A DNA stretch of 64,000 nucleotides from Liolophura sinensis (GCF_032854445.1 NC_088296.1:25243897-25307896), one strand, 5' to 3'; shown: positions 1 through 12,482, numbered from the stretch's first letter. Program-made: numbers and translations. Notes: generated from the letters alone by a model not told the origin.

Positions 1-1107
1 ATTTGAAGTCATTTTAGTCTGTGGTTACCCAACTCCTTCAATTCTCTGCGAGGTTTACACAGTGCCACATAGGTTTACTGGTATGGGTAATCATTCTGTA
101 CACGGTACTTATACACTGCAGTCATCCCTAGCTTCATCTTCTGCCTCTTTGCTTCTCATACGCACGAAATCATAGATCTGAGTTAAATTGATGTTGGTAA
201 ATGTACTAAGGAATGACTGGCATCAGGTTGAGCAGATCTATTCACTTTCAGGATAGTTCTAGAAAATGTAGACTTATGACTATAGAAAATTTTTTTTTAA
301 AAAACTGGTCATCATAATCGTAGGTTTATTTGAATTGCAGTCATGAATAAACAGTCACCATTTCTGAGGACATGCACGTTAGGCAACACCAGGTGGGGGC
401 TCTCGCAAACTAATGCAGGTAAAAGGTGTGATTTTAGGGTAGTTCCAAGACGGAATATACATCTTGTATATCGGATCTGTTGACTCAATGGTGCCACTGG
501 CGCCTACTGTAAAATCGCATACTTTAGCTTCAGTGGTTTGAAAGAGTCTCCACTTTGTCTCGTCTAAATCTGTGTGAACTTGTGAGACCCTTAAATTGCT
601 GACTGCACTGACTTATTCATGACGGCAAGACATGTTAAGAGATTCTCTCATAAATCAGGGTTGTATTGAATTGAATGAGCTGCAGTGTCTGGCCATGCGC
701 CGTGTCAATACTTCTCCCACTCTTTTATGTTCAGTGCCGAATGAGGAATTGCAAGACGCATGCATGTAATTTGAAGCCAATAAGCTTGGAATCACATCCA
801 AGCTTAAGCCACCCATCCAGGGCGCATTTCAACCTTTTACTTTATTGTTAACATCATACTAGACAGATAAGTTTTAGATGGGAAATCTGTAATTTTGTTC
901 GGTCGAATTCTAAATGACATGAACTAAAGCTATGTCGTGTCAAGCGTGCACATCTGTCAAAGCAAGATCAATGTGATTTTGTGGGAGACCAGAAAATCAA
1001 CACTTCCTGATCGCCGAATGAAAATTCTCAATTCCGACATCAATTCAAGATTACAGTAAAAGCGGCCCATCATTCAACATCACAGATATATAAACTTGTG
1101 AATACAC
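1..1107. other. Non-coding, no recognised feature
   Basis: AT-rich sequence with only short random frames. If the minus-strand exon at 1108-1222 is real, this would be its first intron and possibly contain further exons that I cannot identify. Confidence 0.5.
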
Positions 1108-1222
1108 CTCGTAAGTCTTCGGTGTCATGTAAATCAACGACAAGAATACGAAAGACTTTTCTACCACTTTCTCCTCTGTGAGTCGGATCTTCAGACACTG
1201 GGGTTCGCACTTCCGCCGCCAT
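1108..1222 (-). CDS. Candidate first coding exon of an unknown minus-strand gene
   Basis: On the minus strand, ATG at 1222-1220 lies in a strong context (AAAATGGCGG) with an in-frame TAG upstream. It encodes 38 residues (MAAEVRTPVSEDPTHR..., ending VVDLHDTEDLR) plus one base before a possible donor GAG|GTGTAT at 1108/1107. Without splicing the frame ends after 51 residues. The composition is coding-like and unlike the AT-rich surroundings. I do not recognise the product. The rest of the gene would lie to the left, mostly beyond the window, and I could not identify a second exon in 1-1100. Confidence 0.35.
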
Positions 1223-1819
1223 TTTTCGTCGAAAAGCTTGAAAATCTAGTTTCTAGAGGCTCTTCAAGGGACTTTCCGACTGAAGCTACATCTGTGTGAT
1301 TAGGGAACCTTACGCCGAAAAATTAAAAATCCCCATTAAAGGTACAATATTCTTTTAAATACATGAACATAAGCGATTTCCCCTGTCGCAATCTTCTCCT
1401 CTTCTGCGCAGGCGTATGATCTATATCCTTCCCGAACCCACAGCGCCATCATTAAAATATGTAAGGGTACATAACTCGTCCAAGTTGACAAGTTAGGCGA
1501 GGTGCCCACCGAGGTATTCAAGCTTTGTAAGTCTATTAAAACAGCCTCTTAGGTTAAACCTTGAGTAAATTTAACAGTTTTAAAGGTATTGCAGTTAAGA
1601 AACTATCAGATGCCGATCGAACATTTCTAGAGTGAGACTTAGAACAATTACATGAGGTAACTTCAATCAGGTTTGGAACTGGTTTACATGTAAATTTTGT
1701 CCAGATGTTGTTTTGGGGAGACGGAAATCAAAATGTCATACAGGGCTCCTGTGGTACAGCCCTTCAACACTAAAGATCGAAAGGAGCAATTACATTATCT
1801 GAAAAACAAGATAAAATAT

Positions 1820-2060
1820 AAAAAAGACTTAAAACCAGAGCAACGACCGACAGTGTGATACCTGGCCTATGGCCGAACATAACCAGTGAAATACGGCGCC
1901 TCCTGTCAATTTAACTCAGTCAGCATTTTATTCTAACCCTTCATGTAAATGCCGAAATAGTACCAAATTGCACCCCGCTAGCTCCATGGCTTAAGCAGAA
2001 TTAGGTTAAAAAAAGGGGTGCAGTGATGATCATTGCAATTTATTAGATGTCACTGGCCCA
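1820..2060 (+). repeat. Dispersed repeat family C
   Basis: Shares AAAACCAGAGCAACGACC, GTGTGATACCTGGC, CAGTGAAATACGGC and TCATGTAAATGCCGAAATAG with four other copies in this window. No coding capacity or clear termini. Confidence 0.7.
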
Positions 2061-3477
2061 GGGTGGAGTTACTCAGAACCCTGTGTTCATCACATTTAAC
2101 ATGCCATAACATTAAAACATTGCAGACAGACCAAGAATGAAAATGATACTTCCATACAAGTGTAAATACATCATACACAGGCGGAATGTATCACATCAAG
2201 TTACATTGGTGAAGCAATACTCTCAAAGGGTCGTCCGAAAAGGGATTGTTTTTGTTTTTGAACAAAGAAAAGTTTCAATTAATGCGCTTTGGTGAACCAC
2301 CTCTTGGCATGACTATATATTGTCTTTGCGCAATAACATTATAAGTGAGATACAACACATGTTTCATAAATATACTTGCAATATATTTTGTTATTTTCAG
2401 CTAATGAATGTCTGTTTTTACCTAGATTTTGATCATAATGATATTTTTAGTATATTCAAAAATATTATCATAAATCAAAAAAAAATCATTAGACATGAAA
2501 CACAACAACAACAAAAAAAGGTTTACAAGTATTCAGCTTTGACCCCACTGTTTCCGCATTTTTACTCTATTTAAGTGCAATAAGCTGTGTCATAAACAAT
2601 TGTCGAAACTTACTCAGTTGTTCTAGAAGGGTAAAGCAAGGTTGCCAATTATATCTTCTAACATCTTTGTACCATGTTTCGAGCTCATCAATTCTGCAAT
2701 CAGAGCTAGCAGCAAATGACACCAATTGCGTTTACCTTCGGTAAAGAAAAAATTGAAGCCACTTATTTTGCAGAAGACTCTACGTCCTGTAGCTCTTGAT
2801 TCTGTTTCAAATGGAATTCAACTTTATGACAGTCAGCGAATTTTAAGATGAGAGCATTAACATAGGCCTATAACAGTTCAAAATAATCTCAACCTTCTTT
2901 CTTTATTTTGAGGGGAGGGGAATGTAGAATAAAAATGGCTCTAAAGTGCAGTTTTCCAAAGGCCCGAGAGGTTCGTCTGGAACTTAAGAAACCTACCTTC
3001 AGTGCTTACAGCAAAGTTAATAGCTGTCGTCGTGGGGAAGATCGAATGGGGAGCACTGCGTTAATCTAGGAAAAATCTGGGACCCAACCCCCCCCCCCCC
3101 CCGCTCCCCCCACGACTTCCCGCGTGGATCCACCAATGTTCAAAGTATATTGCTCTTTCCACACTGACTTTTTCACTCTGTATACAATGTATTAGAAACG
3201 GGCCCAGGGACATAGTTTCGAGCCTCCGGGTTTCTCATAGGGAACAGGGGGTGACACATTACATGGAGCTAGATGGGCGAAATGCATGGGAAGTAATAAA
3301 TGTGAAGGCTAGATGCATTTTGATTAATTTTCCAGCAATAATTTCTTACCTGAAAGTTATATTTTTCATTTTTTTACGCTAAAATTGCCTTCATTGTCTA
3401 TCTCTCCTATATGTTAAATTCACTTCGTTTTTACCGCCAGTACTCTAGTCACGTGACCAAAGAGTGTGCTGATGACT

Positions 3478-3600
3478 GCAAGGCTCAGAGCAGTTGCGAC
3501 AAATCTGGTGAAATCTGGCTTCTTGTCAATTTACCTCAGTTGGGAGGGTTGTTCAAATTGTTTATGAAAATCACTGCATAACAGGAAATAATTAACTTGC
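3478..3600 (+). repeat. Family C, partial
   Basis: GGTGAAATCTGGCTTCTTG, TCAATTTACCTCAGTTGGG. Confidence 0.55.
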
Positions 3601-3973
3601 ACTATTTTAGAAGAAACGTACGTCAGTATAACATAAGATTCCTGACTAAACGCGCACAAGCCCTTATCACCAACTGTCGATTGGAAGTCGGGTAGCGAGA
3701 TATAACAGCGCTATATTAAATACGTGTTGCGAGATTTATTTCTGTATTTATTTATTAATCTTTAAAAAAATTTTTGGCATGTCTCTTTTACGACTGTGTA
3801 CACAAAGCTGGTCAGCGCAGCCAATTACCCACTTAATAGACCACTAAATAGATCCTCGTTATAGTTTTCAAAAGTGACAAAGTGAAAACAGTGAGAAAAT
3901 GGTGACCGGCATGCACCAATATACATATCTTCTTTAGTCGACTGATTAATTGGTTTTCAATCATATACTCATG

Positions 3974-4220
3974 TTTATTTATTTGATTGGTGTTTTACAC
4001 CGTACCCAAGAATATTTCACTTATACGACGGCGGCCAGCTTTATGGTGGGAGGAAACCGGAAACCCACGACCATCCGCACGTTGCTGGCAGACCTTCCCA
4101 CGTTCGACCGGAGAGGAAGTCAACATGAGCTAGACTTGAACTCACACCGACCGCATTGGCGAGAGGATTCTGGGTCATCACGCTGCGCTAGCGCGCTAAC
4201 CAACTGAGCCACGAAGGCCC
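3974..4220 (-). mobile_element. tRNA-derived SINE (family A), full length
   Basis: On the minus strand it has a tRNA-like head, a conserved body, and a 3' tail of AAAT repeats. Target-site duplication TCATATACTCATG (3961-3973) versus TCATATAGTCAGG (4221-4233). Confidence 0.9.
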
Positions 4221-4639
4221 TCATATAGTCAGGAACACTTCACCTATATTCGATGGCGTGATATACGCGGTCGTTGTCTATAGTGGGTCAGAGGAGCTAT
4301 ACTATAGCTTTTTAATCGCTATAGGACATGCACTTGAAGTGCCGGTTCAAGTCTGACCTCGGATAGCGAATAATTATACTGTCATAAGGGCAAACATTTT
4401 ATCATATCCAGAATCGTTCAAAAATATTTAATTTTTACAAGTTACTTACTCAGGGTAATAAGGCCTTATCATTGGTCGAATAATGACTCCGTTAACGGAA
4501 AGAAGCGAAATGCCACTTTACATTGCTTTATGTTGAAATGGAATTCGTTTTCTTTTCATGTAATTAAGAATAAATGAAAGTGGCATACATCGAAGTGAAC
4601 ACCAAAACTAACCCGTGTAGCCTACGCGGAGACAACACT

Positions 4640-5185
4640 ATTCAGTGAGAAAAGAAAACATTTCCTGAAAAGAGATGACACTTTCCACCGAGAAAGCAAC
4701 ATTTCTAGAGCAGCTAGAAATAATACAGTTCAACTAGAACATTCCAGAGGAGAAAAGGCAGGAGGAGAGAACATTTCCATCGCAGAGATATATTTAATTT
4801 ACTTTTCAACGAGAAGGGAATAATTCAGCCCAGAGATAGCACCTTGCCACGGAACATGTCCATAGCAGATATATTAAATAATAGCTAGAATTAAGTGAAC
4901 ATTTGCAGAGCAGAGATAACATTTTCCAACGAGATCAAAGTATTTGCAGATGGAGAAGAACATTTCCAGATAAGAGGGAACACTCTCCAACGAGAAAGGA
5001 ACCTTTCCAGGGAAGAGAAAACATTTTCCAATGGGAAAAGAACCTTTCCAGAGAAGAGTTAAGGCTTTCAAATGAGAAGAGAACATTTCTAGTGCTGAGA
5101 TAACATTTTCCCACGAGAAGGGCACATTCCAGAGCAGAGATAACACGTTCCCGCATGAGTTAAAGGAACATTTCCAGAGAAGAGA
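4640..5185 (+). repeat. Degenerate purine-rich tandem repeat
   Basis: Repeated blocks such as GAACATTTCCAGAGAAGAG and ATAACATTTTCCAACGAGAA recur at roughly 40-46-bp spacing with much divergence. Several short overlapping frames on both strands fall here and look like repeat artefacts. Confidence 0.75.
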
Positions 5186-5460
5186 AGATATCTACACGGC
5201 GTTGAAAAACTAGAACACATGCCTTGGCATACCGAGGATAAATCTTCGCACTCAGACAAAAAAAGCTCAAAATGCTGATTGAGAGGACTTTCGCAAAACA
5301 ATGAAAACGTTTTTCTTTGTCGCCTAAAGAGACGATTTGTTCGGAAACATGAAGTGACATTGGGTGTACAGCTTTGTGTGTGCGGAACTCAGAAATTGAA
5401 ACTCGTTATTTTTAGTCGATTGCTTAAAAAAAAGGTCATATCGATATAAAAGACTACAGG

Positions 5461-5600
5461 AAGGAAAGTAAAACCAGAGCAACGACCATATTGTGATAGC
5501 TGGCAAATAGTGAACCTATAACCGGTGAAATATGATCTCTTGTCATTTTACCAAATTTAGACTTTGACTCAGATTGTTTATGTAAAGGATTAAATAATAG
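5461..5600 (+). repeat. Family C, partial
   Basis: AAAGTAAAACCAGAGCAACG, ACCGGTGAAATATGATCTC. Confidence 0.68.
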
Positions 5601-5624
5601 CAATTTACACATTATGAAATACCG

Positions 5625-5672
5625 TCGTCATACGAATGTTAAGTATGGCGTTAAACCCCAAGTAGAAATACA
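5625..5672 (+). repeat. Family B tail fragment
   Basis: CCGTCGTCATACGAATG and GGCGTTAAACCCCAAGTA match the family B 3' end. Confidence 0.6.
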
Positions 5673-5702
5673 TACATAAACATTATAAAAGACAATAGTC
5701 TA

Positions 5703-5932
5703 GAGAGTAAAATCAGTGCAACGAAGACAGTGTGATATATCTGGCATATAGGCACACATATTACCGGTGAAATCCGGCCTCTTGTCAATTCACCTCAATC
5801 AGGAGTTTTTTCCGACAGCTCGTGTAAATGCTATTATAAATAGCGACAATGTCCACACCCCGTAGCACCATAGCTTAACAAGAGTTTGGTAATAAAAAAA
5901 ATGAAGGGCAATTTGTTAGACGTCTCTGATCT
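5703..5932 (+). repeat. Family C
   Basis: GAGTAAAATCAGTGCAACG, GGTGAAATCCGGCCTCTTG, ending near GTTAGACGTCTCTGATC as the 1820 copy ends at TTAGATGTCACTGGCC. Confidence 0.7.
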
Positions 5933-6224
5933 AGAATCATATTTCAGTTGACACTAGACTCAAACAAATCTATAATCGAAATTGTTACCATCGATACCAT
6001 ACAAATTTGATCGAATGTCAGCACAAGTCTAATAAGAAAGTATAGCCTCAACCTAATATAAGACCAAATTTTGATCCCCTGCATATCTGAAATGGTGTAA
6101 AGTAATACCAATGTGTTCCAGTCGTCCAACTTGCCACTTCTATGAGGTTGCTACAGAATCTAGAAATCTGGATTAAACAAATCAGTTTTAATTGATTGGT
6201 TGATTGATTCATTCATTCATTCAT

Positions 6225-6382
6225 TCATTTATTTATTTATTTATTTATTTATTTGATTGGTGTTTTACGCCGTACTCAAGAATATTTCACTTATACAACG
6301 GCGGCCGGCATTATTGTGAGAGGAAACCGATCGGAGCCCGGGCGAAACCCACGACCATCCGCAGGCTGCTGACAGACCTTTC
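6225..6382 (-). mobile_element. SINE family A, 5'-truncated
   Basis: Only the 3' half (from GGAAAGGTCTGTCAGC on the minus strand) and a long AAAT tail are present. It follows a TTCA/TTTA microsatellite that hides any left-hand duplication. Confidence 0.85.
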
Positions 6383-6600
6383 CTTGGAATATAATATATC
6401 GATGAAATAAAAAAAAATTCTCTCTACACTTTATTTTCCCAGCTCATAATTGTAGATTTCGAAAGAGAAAAGGATATATAAGTGAAGCTTGGTGCATTAG
6501 ATGGTAAATAACAATATATGTATAAGCGACGATTCAAACATATTTAGAATGGCGCCACGATTCACCACTGTATACACACAGCTCGACTGAATGACAATTC

Positions 6601-6716
6601 GATTATTTATCTGATTGCAGTTTTACGCCGTACACAAGAATATTTCACTTACAAGACGGCAGCCAGCCTTATGGTGCGAGGAAATCATGAGAGGTCGAAC
6701 CATACTCGCAGGCATA
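6601..6716 (-). mobile_element. SINE family A, decayed fragment
   Basis: Recognisable 3' body (AAGAATATTTCACTTAC, GACGGCAGCCAGCC) with many substitutions and no head. Confidence 0.75.
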
Positions 6717-7533
6717 CTTGGTACCCTACATGTATAGTCGTACATGTATAGATAAAATGCCTCAATGTATATACAGAAAGAGATATATCGGCAAGTGTCC
6801 ACAAGGAGGAAAACTCACTGCAGCTATTGTACAGGTACCCATTCTGTTAATATAGTGACAAATATAGGTACCCACTCCCCCCACCCCCACCCCCCCCACC
6901 CGCCCTCTGCCCTAACCCACCCACCCCGCCTTCATTCATCGCTGTATACAATTAAATACAGTAGGTAAATATATAGATCAACAAAATGGTGCAAAAGGGT
7001 TGTCATTAAACGCACACATGTCTGGGCTTTTCGTTTATTGTTTGTATTTTTGTTTTGCTTTTTACAGGTTTGTTTGTTTCGGCATTACTGGCCCACGAAG
7101 TAAGTTTCCTATCGTCCGTTGACCTCTCTGTGACCACAGTGGTCATTCATAAAGGTAGATATGCATTGAGATACACGTTCAATTCTGTGGGAAGTTTATA
7201 TACATAAATATATCAATATAACTTCAATAAATATAGATGACGACCAATACGTGTGCATAAAGCAGCTAAATGCTCACAACCCCTTCACACAAAGCCTATG
7301 GAAGTCTCTTCAACCACTGTTACAAATTACTCACACATTCACAGTATTTTAGTCCTATTCGTATTTTTATCCTCACTCTCATTGTCACGTTTCCATGACT
7401 GACGAACCCGTAATTAAACTCCACGTAACCATGCATTGCCAGACATGCTCCTTCATGATGGGAATGTCAGCTTAACCTGTCTTTATATGTAAATAAAGAT
7501 GTTGGTTGTAGCCCTGAGTTAATTGTCTTTTAT

Positions 7534-7600
7534 TTCTTTACTTACTTTATTGGTGTTTTACGCCGTGTCCAAGATTATTTCACTTATACGACGGCGGATA
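7534..7600 (-). mobile_element. SINE family A, 3' tail fragment
   Basis: Only the tail-proximal segment (ATTGGTGTTTTACGCCGTG to ACTTATACGACGGCGG). Confidence 0.75.
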
Positions 7601-7782
7601 ACTGCATGTCCTTCAAATTGTCTTTCATACAAACCGGTATCAAAGTTGCTTCAGTTGCATTTACTGTGGTGATATACTCTTGAAATGGGAGTTCGATACC
7701 CGCTGTCCGCATTTTGTGACTAGTATGTTGGTTCACTCTACACAGAGCGGCTCGAACATGCAGGGAATCTTTATGTATTTTT

Positions 7783-8003
7783 GTTGATTGGTGTCTTACG
7801 ACGTACCCACGAATATTATGGTGGCAGGAATCAGAGCACCGGGGAAACCCACGGCCACCCGCAGGTCGCTGGAACATTCCCACGTACGGCCGGAGAGCAA
7901 GCCAGCGTAAGTTGGACTTGAACTCACAGCGACCGCATTGATGAGAGGCTCCCGGGTCATAGCGCAGTGCTGGTACGTTAACCACCTCGGCCACGAAGGC
8001 CCT
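7783..8003 (-). mobile_element. SINE family A, near full length with internal deletion
   Basis: Head (GAAGGCCC end near 8000), body and tail are present. The TTTCACTTATACGACGG block is missing. Tail repeats are absent. Confidence 0.85.
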
Positions 8004-8221
8004 TGAACAGAGAATTTCAGTGGTTATATTGTTCAGATACATCAGTCTGTGTATGTATCCTTGGGGTTTTGCATTTTTCATTTAGGAGCATTTATATAGA
8101 GTTATGGACATATACTGTGCAAGCGTTCTTGTGCATGGCGGGGAGAGCGCGTGTATACCGACAAAGTGCTGCGGCCACTGAAGTAGGCCTATCATGCCGA
8201 AGACGCAAGACATAGACTCCT

Positions 8222-8420
8222 CTCCCAGTCACATTACAGTGACACAGGGCCAACCAGTCCTTCTTCCTTGCTCTACGCTCTCAGTACTGAGCACCAAACG
8301 AGGCAGTAAGACGTGCCATTTTTAAAGTCTTTGGTGTGACCCGACCCGGGACACATCAGTGAATACTAATTCCATATATTCAGCCGCCTAGTTGATGTCA
8401 TACAAATATAGACCGAATTA
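8222..8420 (-). repeat. Dispersed repeat family B, partial
   Basis: It shares GTGTGACCCGACCCGGG, GGCAATCGAT and GGCCAACCAGTC-like blocks with the copy at 8565-8910. Class unknown. Confidence 0.55.
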
Positions 8421-8564
8421 AGGCAATCGATAATGGTGTTCTGGTCTCAGTGTTCGGGCAATGCTGTTATGTGCCTGGAGAAAGAGATGGCCCCAATAGG
8501 CATATTGCTTTTCGAATCTTGCAATGACAGCCGCCCTGTCAATGGTGCCATGTACCATTTGCCC

Positions 8565-8910
8565 AAGTTTGAGTGAGTGAGTGAGTGGGTGACTGTTTGG
8601 GTTTTAACGTGGTACTTAATAATGTTTTTTTTTTTTTTTTTTTTTTTTTTTTGACGACGAAGGAATTCTTAGAGTGCATGTAATGTGCCCCCTTGTTGCA
8701 GGACGGATTTCCATCACTCTTTCATCTAGTGCTGCTCCAAGACGACTTACCGAAGGCAAGTAAACAGCCCCGCCCGAGGCGTTATACTGATATGGGTCAA
8801 CCAGTCGTTGCACTTTCCCCATCATGCTGAACGTCAAGCGAGGAAGTTACAACTCTGTCAAGGTCTTAGGTGTGACTCGACCCAGGATTGACCCTGGATC
8901 TGAAGGCAAT
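8565..8910 (-). repeat. Dispersed repeat family B, longer copy
   Basis: Minus-strand element ending in a (TCAC)n tail (seen as GAGTGAGTGAGTG), with a 23-T run inserted. Its body matches 26085-26370 in the opposite orientation (ACTGACGCCTTACTGAAG-type block, CACTCTAAGGATTCC). Confidence 0.7.
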
Positions 8911-9708
8911 CGATCAAAGGCTCTATTTATCGCGCTGAATTAGATGATGTGATATATTTTAATTTTAGGATGAGCAAATTCCATGACAACTTGAATGCTT
9001 ATTTCACCCAATCGCTTCGAACACACTTCGCGTCTTTCCAACATCACTGGAAACTGTTCACTGCTGTTCTTTGCATGATTCCGTCCAATTCGCGTACTTT
9101 ATATTCTTTCTTTGTTATTTGTATAGTAATTTGTTTTAAACGTCGTCTTGGGAATTGGCCTTGTGATTGACCTGGAACCATCTTGGTTGACGGCTGGTAT
9201 GCGCATGTCTGTTTCCACGCATGTAGCCTAGTATTCATTATCATCAGGAAAAAGCTAAATACATTCAGGCACTCAAAAAATAATGTTAATAATAATATGA
9301 AAATTCAACATAAAGTTTGTTGTCCGAGTGAGAACGAGTTTCAGCGCTCTCGAGTTATTGTCCGCACAATGTTAACGATCTGAAACAAAGGCGGTTGCCG
9401 TCCGCACATCGCTTGAAACCAATCCAAATCGTCCTCTGATTGACGTATATTAGACCACTGGCCTAGTTTGAAAGAAACGTTGCACAGCGTTCTCGAACTG
9501 TTACCCGGACATCTAGCCACTGCGCGACGGAATGATGGATTGACGGAATCCATGGAGGGCAGCACAAGCGCATAAGCCTCCACCCCAACTGATGAATCGA
9601 TTTAAGCTGGAGGAGAAATAAGAGAACAGCACCGTGGTCTCAATTTCCATTTTTTAATGATAAACTTCACCATAGTAGAATACCGTGTCTGGTAACTCCT
9701 CCTGTGGC

Positions 9709-9793
9709 AATTCCACGTGAGACAACTCCACGTGTGGAAACTATACACGTGTGGTAACTATACACGTGTGGCAACTATACACGTGTGGCAACT
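9709..9793 (+). repeat. 17-bp repeat carrying five CACGTG boxes
   Basis: Five CACGTG palindromes start at 9714, 9729, 9746, 9763 and 9780, the last four in a regular 17-bp repeat (CTATACACGTGTGGCAA type). CACGTG is the canonical E-box bound by bHLH factors. A regulatory role is possible because the candidate leader exon lies about 0.75 kb downstream, but this is inference. Confidence 0.7.
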
Positions 9794-9976
9794 ACAATAA
9801 ATGTCATGGTGATGTATGGTTCAGTTATTGCGGTTTTCAGTATTTAAACCATATTTGGAAATGAATAAAATGCACATTGAAGCCTATAATTCCGACAATG
9901 TAAGAATGTTGGTATATAGAAGTAAAAACAGGTTGAATATATAATATACAATATAGTCACATAATTAAGTCATGCC

Positions 9977-10022
9977 GGAGGCATTCGTGGCGGAAGTGGT
10001 TAGCACGCCAGCAGGGCGTAAT
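9977..10022 (+). mobile_element. SINE family A-like head fragment
   Basis: GGAGGCATTCGTGGCGGAAG and TGGTTAGCACGCC resemble the tRNA-like SINE head only. Confidence 0.4.
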
Positions 10023-10077
10023 CACGTAACACAAGTGATTATGGAAGACGATTAGAAAGTATTCGACTGATTGAGTT

Positions 10078-10245
10078 AATTGATTGGCGTATTTTATGCC
10101 GTGTTGTCAAGAATATTGTACGACGGCGGCTAGAATTATACCGTGGGTGGAAATCGGGCAGATCCCTGAGGAAATCTGGCGTTATAGGAAATCCGTACAA
10201 AGTCAGCATAAGCTGGACGTGAACGCTCATCGCAACTCAGTATTT
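10078..10245 (-). mobile_element. SINE family A, old decayed copy
   Basis: Body and head-proximal blocks align with many indels (TTGTACGACGGCGGC, AGCTGGACGTGAACGC). Confidence 0.65.
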
Positions 10246-10439
10246 GAATGATGGTACTATGACAGATGGTATAGTCCACTAAATGATGCACAGTGGGGAA
10301 TATAATATAACGTTTGGAATTCTCTCAGAGACCGTTAATGTTCAATGTAAACAGAACACCTTGCAGACAGAGACAGCAAATCGATTTTGCTCGAATGGCG
10401 ATGGCTTTGTAATGTTTTACGGCCCGCGCTACGAAATTT

Positions 10440-10638
10440 ACCTTCTGGGGCCTCTCTGTCAAGCCGGCTCAAAATAACACAACACACGCGCGTTGGAAGC
10501 TGGATAAATTAGTGCTCATTGGAATTCACCATGGCGGCATCGGGACCGTACCAGAGGAAAATTCTCGATGCTGAAATGGACATTATTCTGTTATTACCGT
10601 TTTGATGGATCCCTAACAACATGATGTAGCAAGAAGAG
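10440..10638 (+). other. Candidate non-coding leader exon with a 24-codon uORF
   Basis: A locally GC-richer stretch contains ATG 10531 in a good context (CACCATGG), a 24-residue open frame (MAASGPYQRKILDAEMDIIL..., stop 10603-10605), then a textbook donor GAAGAG|GTAAGT at 10638. It could be the first exon of the RUSC-like gene, with the short frame acting as an upstream ORF, since the proposed exon 1 starts inside a spliced 5' UTR. It is about 15 kb from that exon, so the link is inference. The left boundary is arbitrary. Confidence 0.3.
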
Positions 10639-11573
10639 GTAAGTACTGAGTCAAACAACATCAAATATTTCGAATTTATAAGCGTGTTGAAAGTGTAAGT
10701 TGATGCGTGCGGACAAACATTCTCTCACAATCCACGGCGTGCCAAAATGGCTCCTTCACCCGCTTAGTTCTGGTATAGTGAAAAACATATGGTATATGTT
10801 TCAGCATAATCACTATTGCGTAGTGGTACAGTTATACGCTTCGCTCTGGCTCAGAAATAATTACGTTCCCCTGATGTTATGCAGGGGTACGTTGTCATGC
10901 AAGTGTTTGTGGAGCAAATGCGTGGATCGTCCGCTTCGGTGGCACCATGCATTATTATCATCTTATCATAAATGTATACAGATTACAGTAGTATATTTTA
11001 ATCTTTTTGCCATATTTATGATCTGTATGAACCGCTTTTATAACAAATACTCTGTAATTAGTTTAAATTGCTAGTTATGGATTAAATAAAGCTCTTAGGC
11101 ACATATTGCCACAATTTAGGACTGTTTCAGGTTGTAGGCCTACATACATACATATATATGTTTTCATTGTTCTGAAATAATTTGCTTATTTGTCATTTTT
11201 CACAAAGCAAAACCTTTGAGAGATGTCATAGTCAGTTTTATATCTTTGTCCTGTAGATTTAAAATGTGAATTCATATTCAAGTTGTTGAATGTTATACAT
11301 TTGACTGCACTATAAAATAATCATGCATATTGAATTAGCCTTTATCACCGTTCCGAGAAAATTGTATTGATTTGATGTGTTGAAATGCCAAACATACGAG
11401 ACTGATCATGACGGGACTCCGGAGGTAAATTGGTTTCCATATACCTGCGGAGTGAAGTTATCACGCACGGAGATATTGCAAAATCTAGGTGAGACACGCA
11501 GATGCAAAATGTAAACAAAAATGGAGACAAGCTTTGCTCAAACAAAAATAACTCTACGGCGTATGCCTTGATC

Positions 11574-11645
11574 ATGGCCGACGTCGGAAAAAAACAAGAA
11601 GTGTTTTTTTTTTTTTGCACTAATAAATAGGATGTGGAAAAATGG
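11574..11645 (+). other. Second candidate leader exon fragment
   Basis: ATG 11574 (ATCATGG context) opens an 18-residue frame starting MADVGKKQEV that runs into a 13-T homopolymer and stops at 11628-11630. A consensus donor ATGG|GTAAGT follows at 11645. It is similar in layout to the candidate at 10440-10638, and may be an alternative leader exon of the + strand gene or coincidence. Confidence 0.18.
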
Positions 11646-12482
11646 GTAAGTGTTATTGTGGAAATGCGAAAAAAATCTAATGAGCAGGTTGCGGTAAATT
11701 TTGTTCCTACTGTGAGGGAAGGGTCCTTTGAATGTCTTTGTCATTTCTACATGTAGTTGAATCACAGTCCAGAAGCTCCTGTGTTCCGACACAATTCAGT
11801 CAGTTTCGTCTCTGCCTGTTGGTCATGAACGAGAGAAATTTGACATGGGCAAAGACTAAGTGTTGAGTGTGGAGATTTCCCCCTACTGAGTACTGTACCA
11901 ATCCATATTGAAATCTTCTCTTCGAAATCAAAAACTCATCCATCAGAGTATTTTGTTGGTTCATCATCTTCGCGCATTTCATTTGATTAGCACTAGATGC
12001 TGACTGACCTTAGTCAGCCTATTAGTGACTATGATGACGTATCTCCGCTGCCATTGACAGAAACATATGACCGCTCTGACGTTTAATAACTATTCGATAC
12101 AGTCGGTGAACAATAATATATATAGAAAATGACATCAACTACAACCTTAGTTTGGTGTCGGAAGGCTCTGAACTTCAGTACCATCACAGACTGTAAACAT
12201 TTAAAGACTTTATTAAATTGCGGGTAGATATTTATATTATCGCTGAGGAACAATGTTAACGGAGGAAGCCAGATATCTACCTGTGTAGCCCCGGGAGGTG
12301 TCATATAACTAATAGTGTACATGTACAGTGTAGTACTGGAAACAAAGCCATGTTGTACTTGAGGGAAATATTGATATGTGTAAATTTGACTTTTAATAGT
12401 CTGCCTTCTTAGTGATATTTGCAATAATATTGTTGATATAAAAACCTAACTCTGTAAAACAAAACCCTTCAGTCAACATTTG

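Larger units (their letters stand above)
1223..3960. other. Intergenic sequence
   Basis: Apart from family C repeats and a C-homopolymer (about 3089-3103) I see nothing coding. 1223-1400 would be the promoter side of the candidate minus-strand exon. Confidence 0.5.
4234..10439. other. Intergenic, repeat-rich
   Basis: Contains the purine-rich array, decayed SINEs, families B and C, a C-rich CCCACC tract (6867-6930) and the E-box repeat. 6720-7530 and 8911-9708 show nothing else recognisable. Reported frames here overlap repeats or lack coding character. Confidence 0.5.

Noticed and set aside
4874-5360. Overlapping minus-strand frames rich in Leu/Phe/Ser
   Set aside because: Products of the degenerate purine-rich tandem repeat.
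7584-8081. 165-residue minus frame
   Set aside because: It spans two SINE copies and reads through their conserved body.
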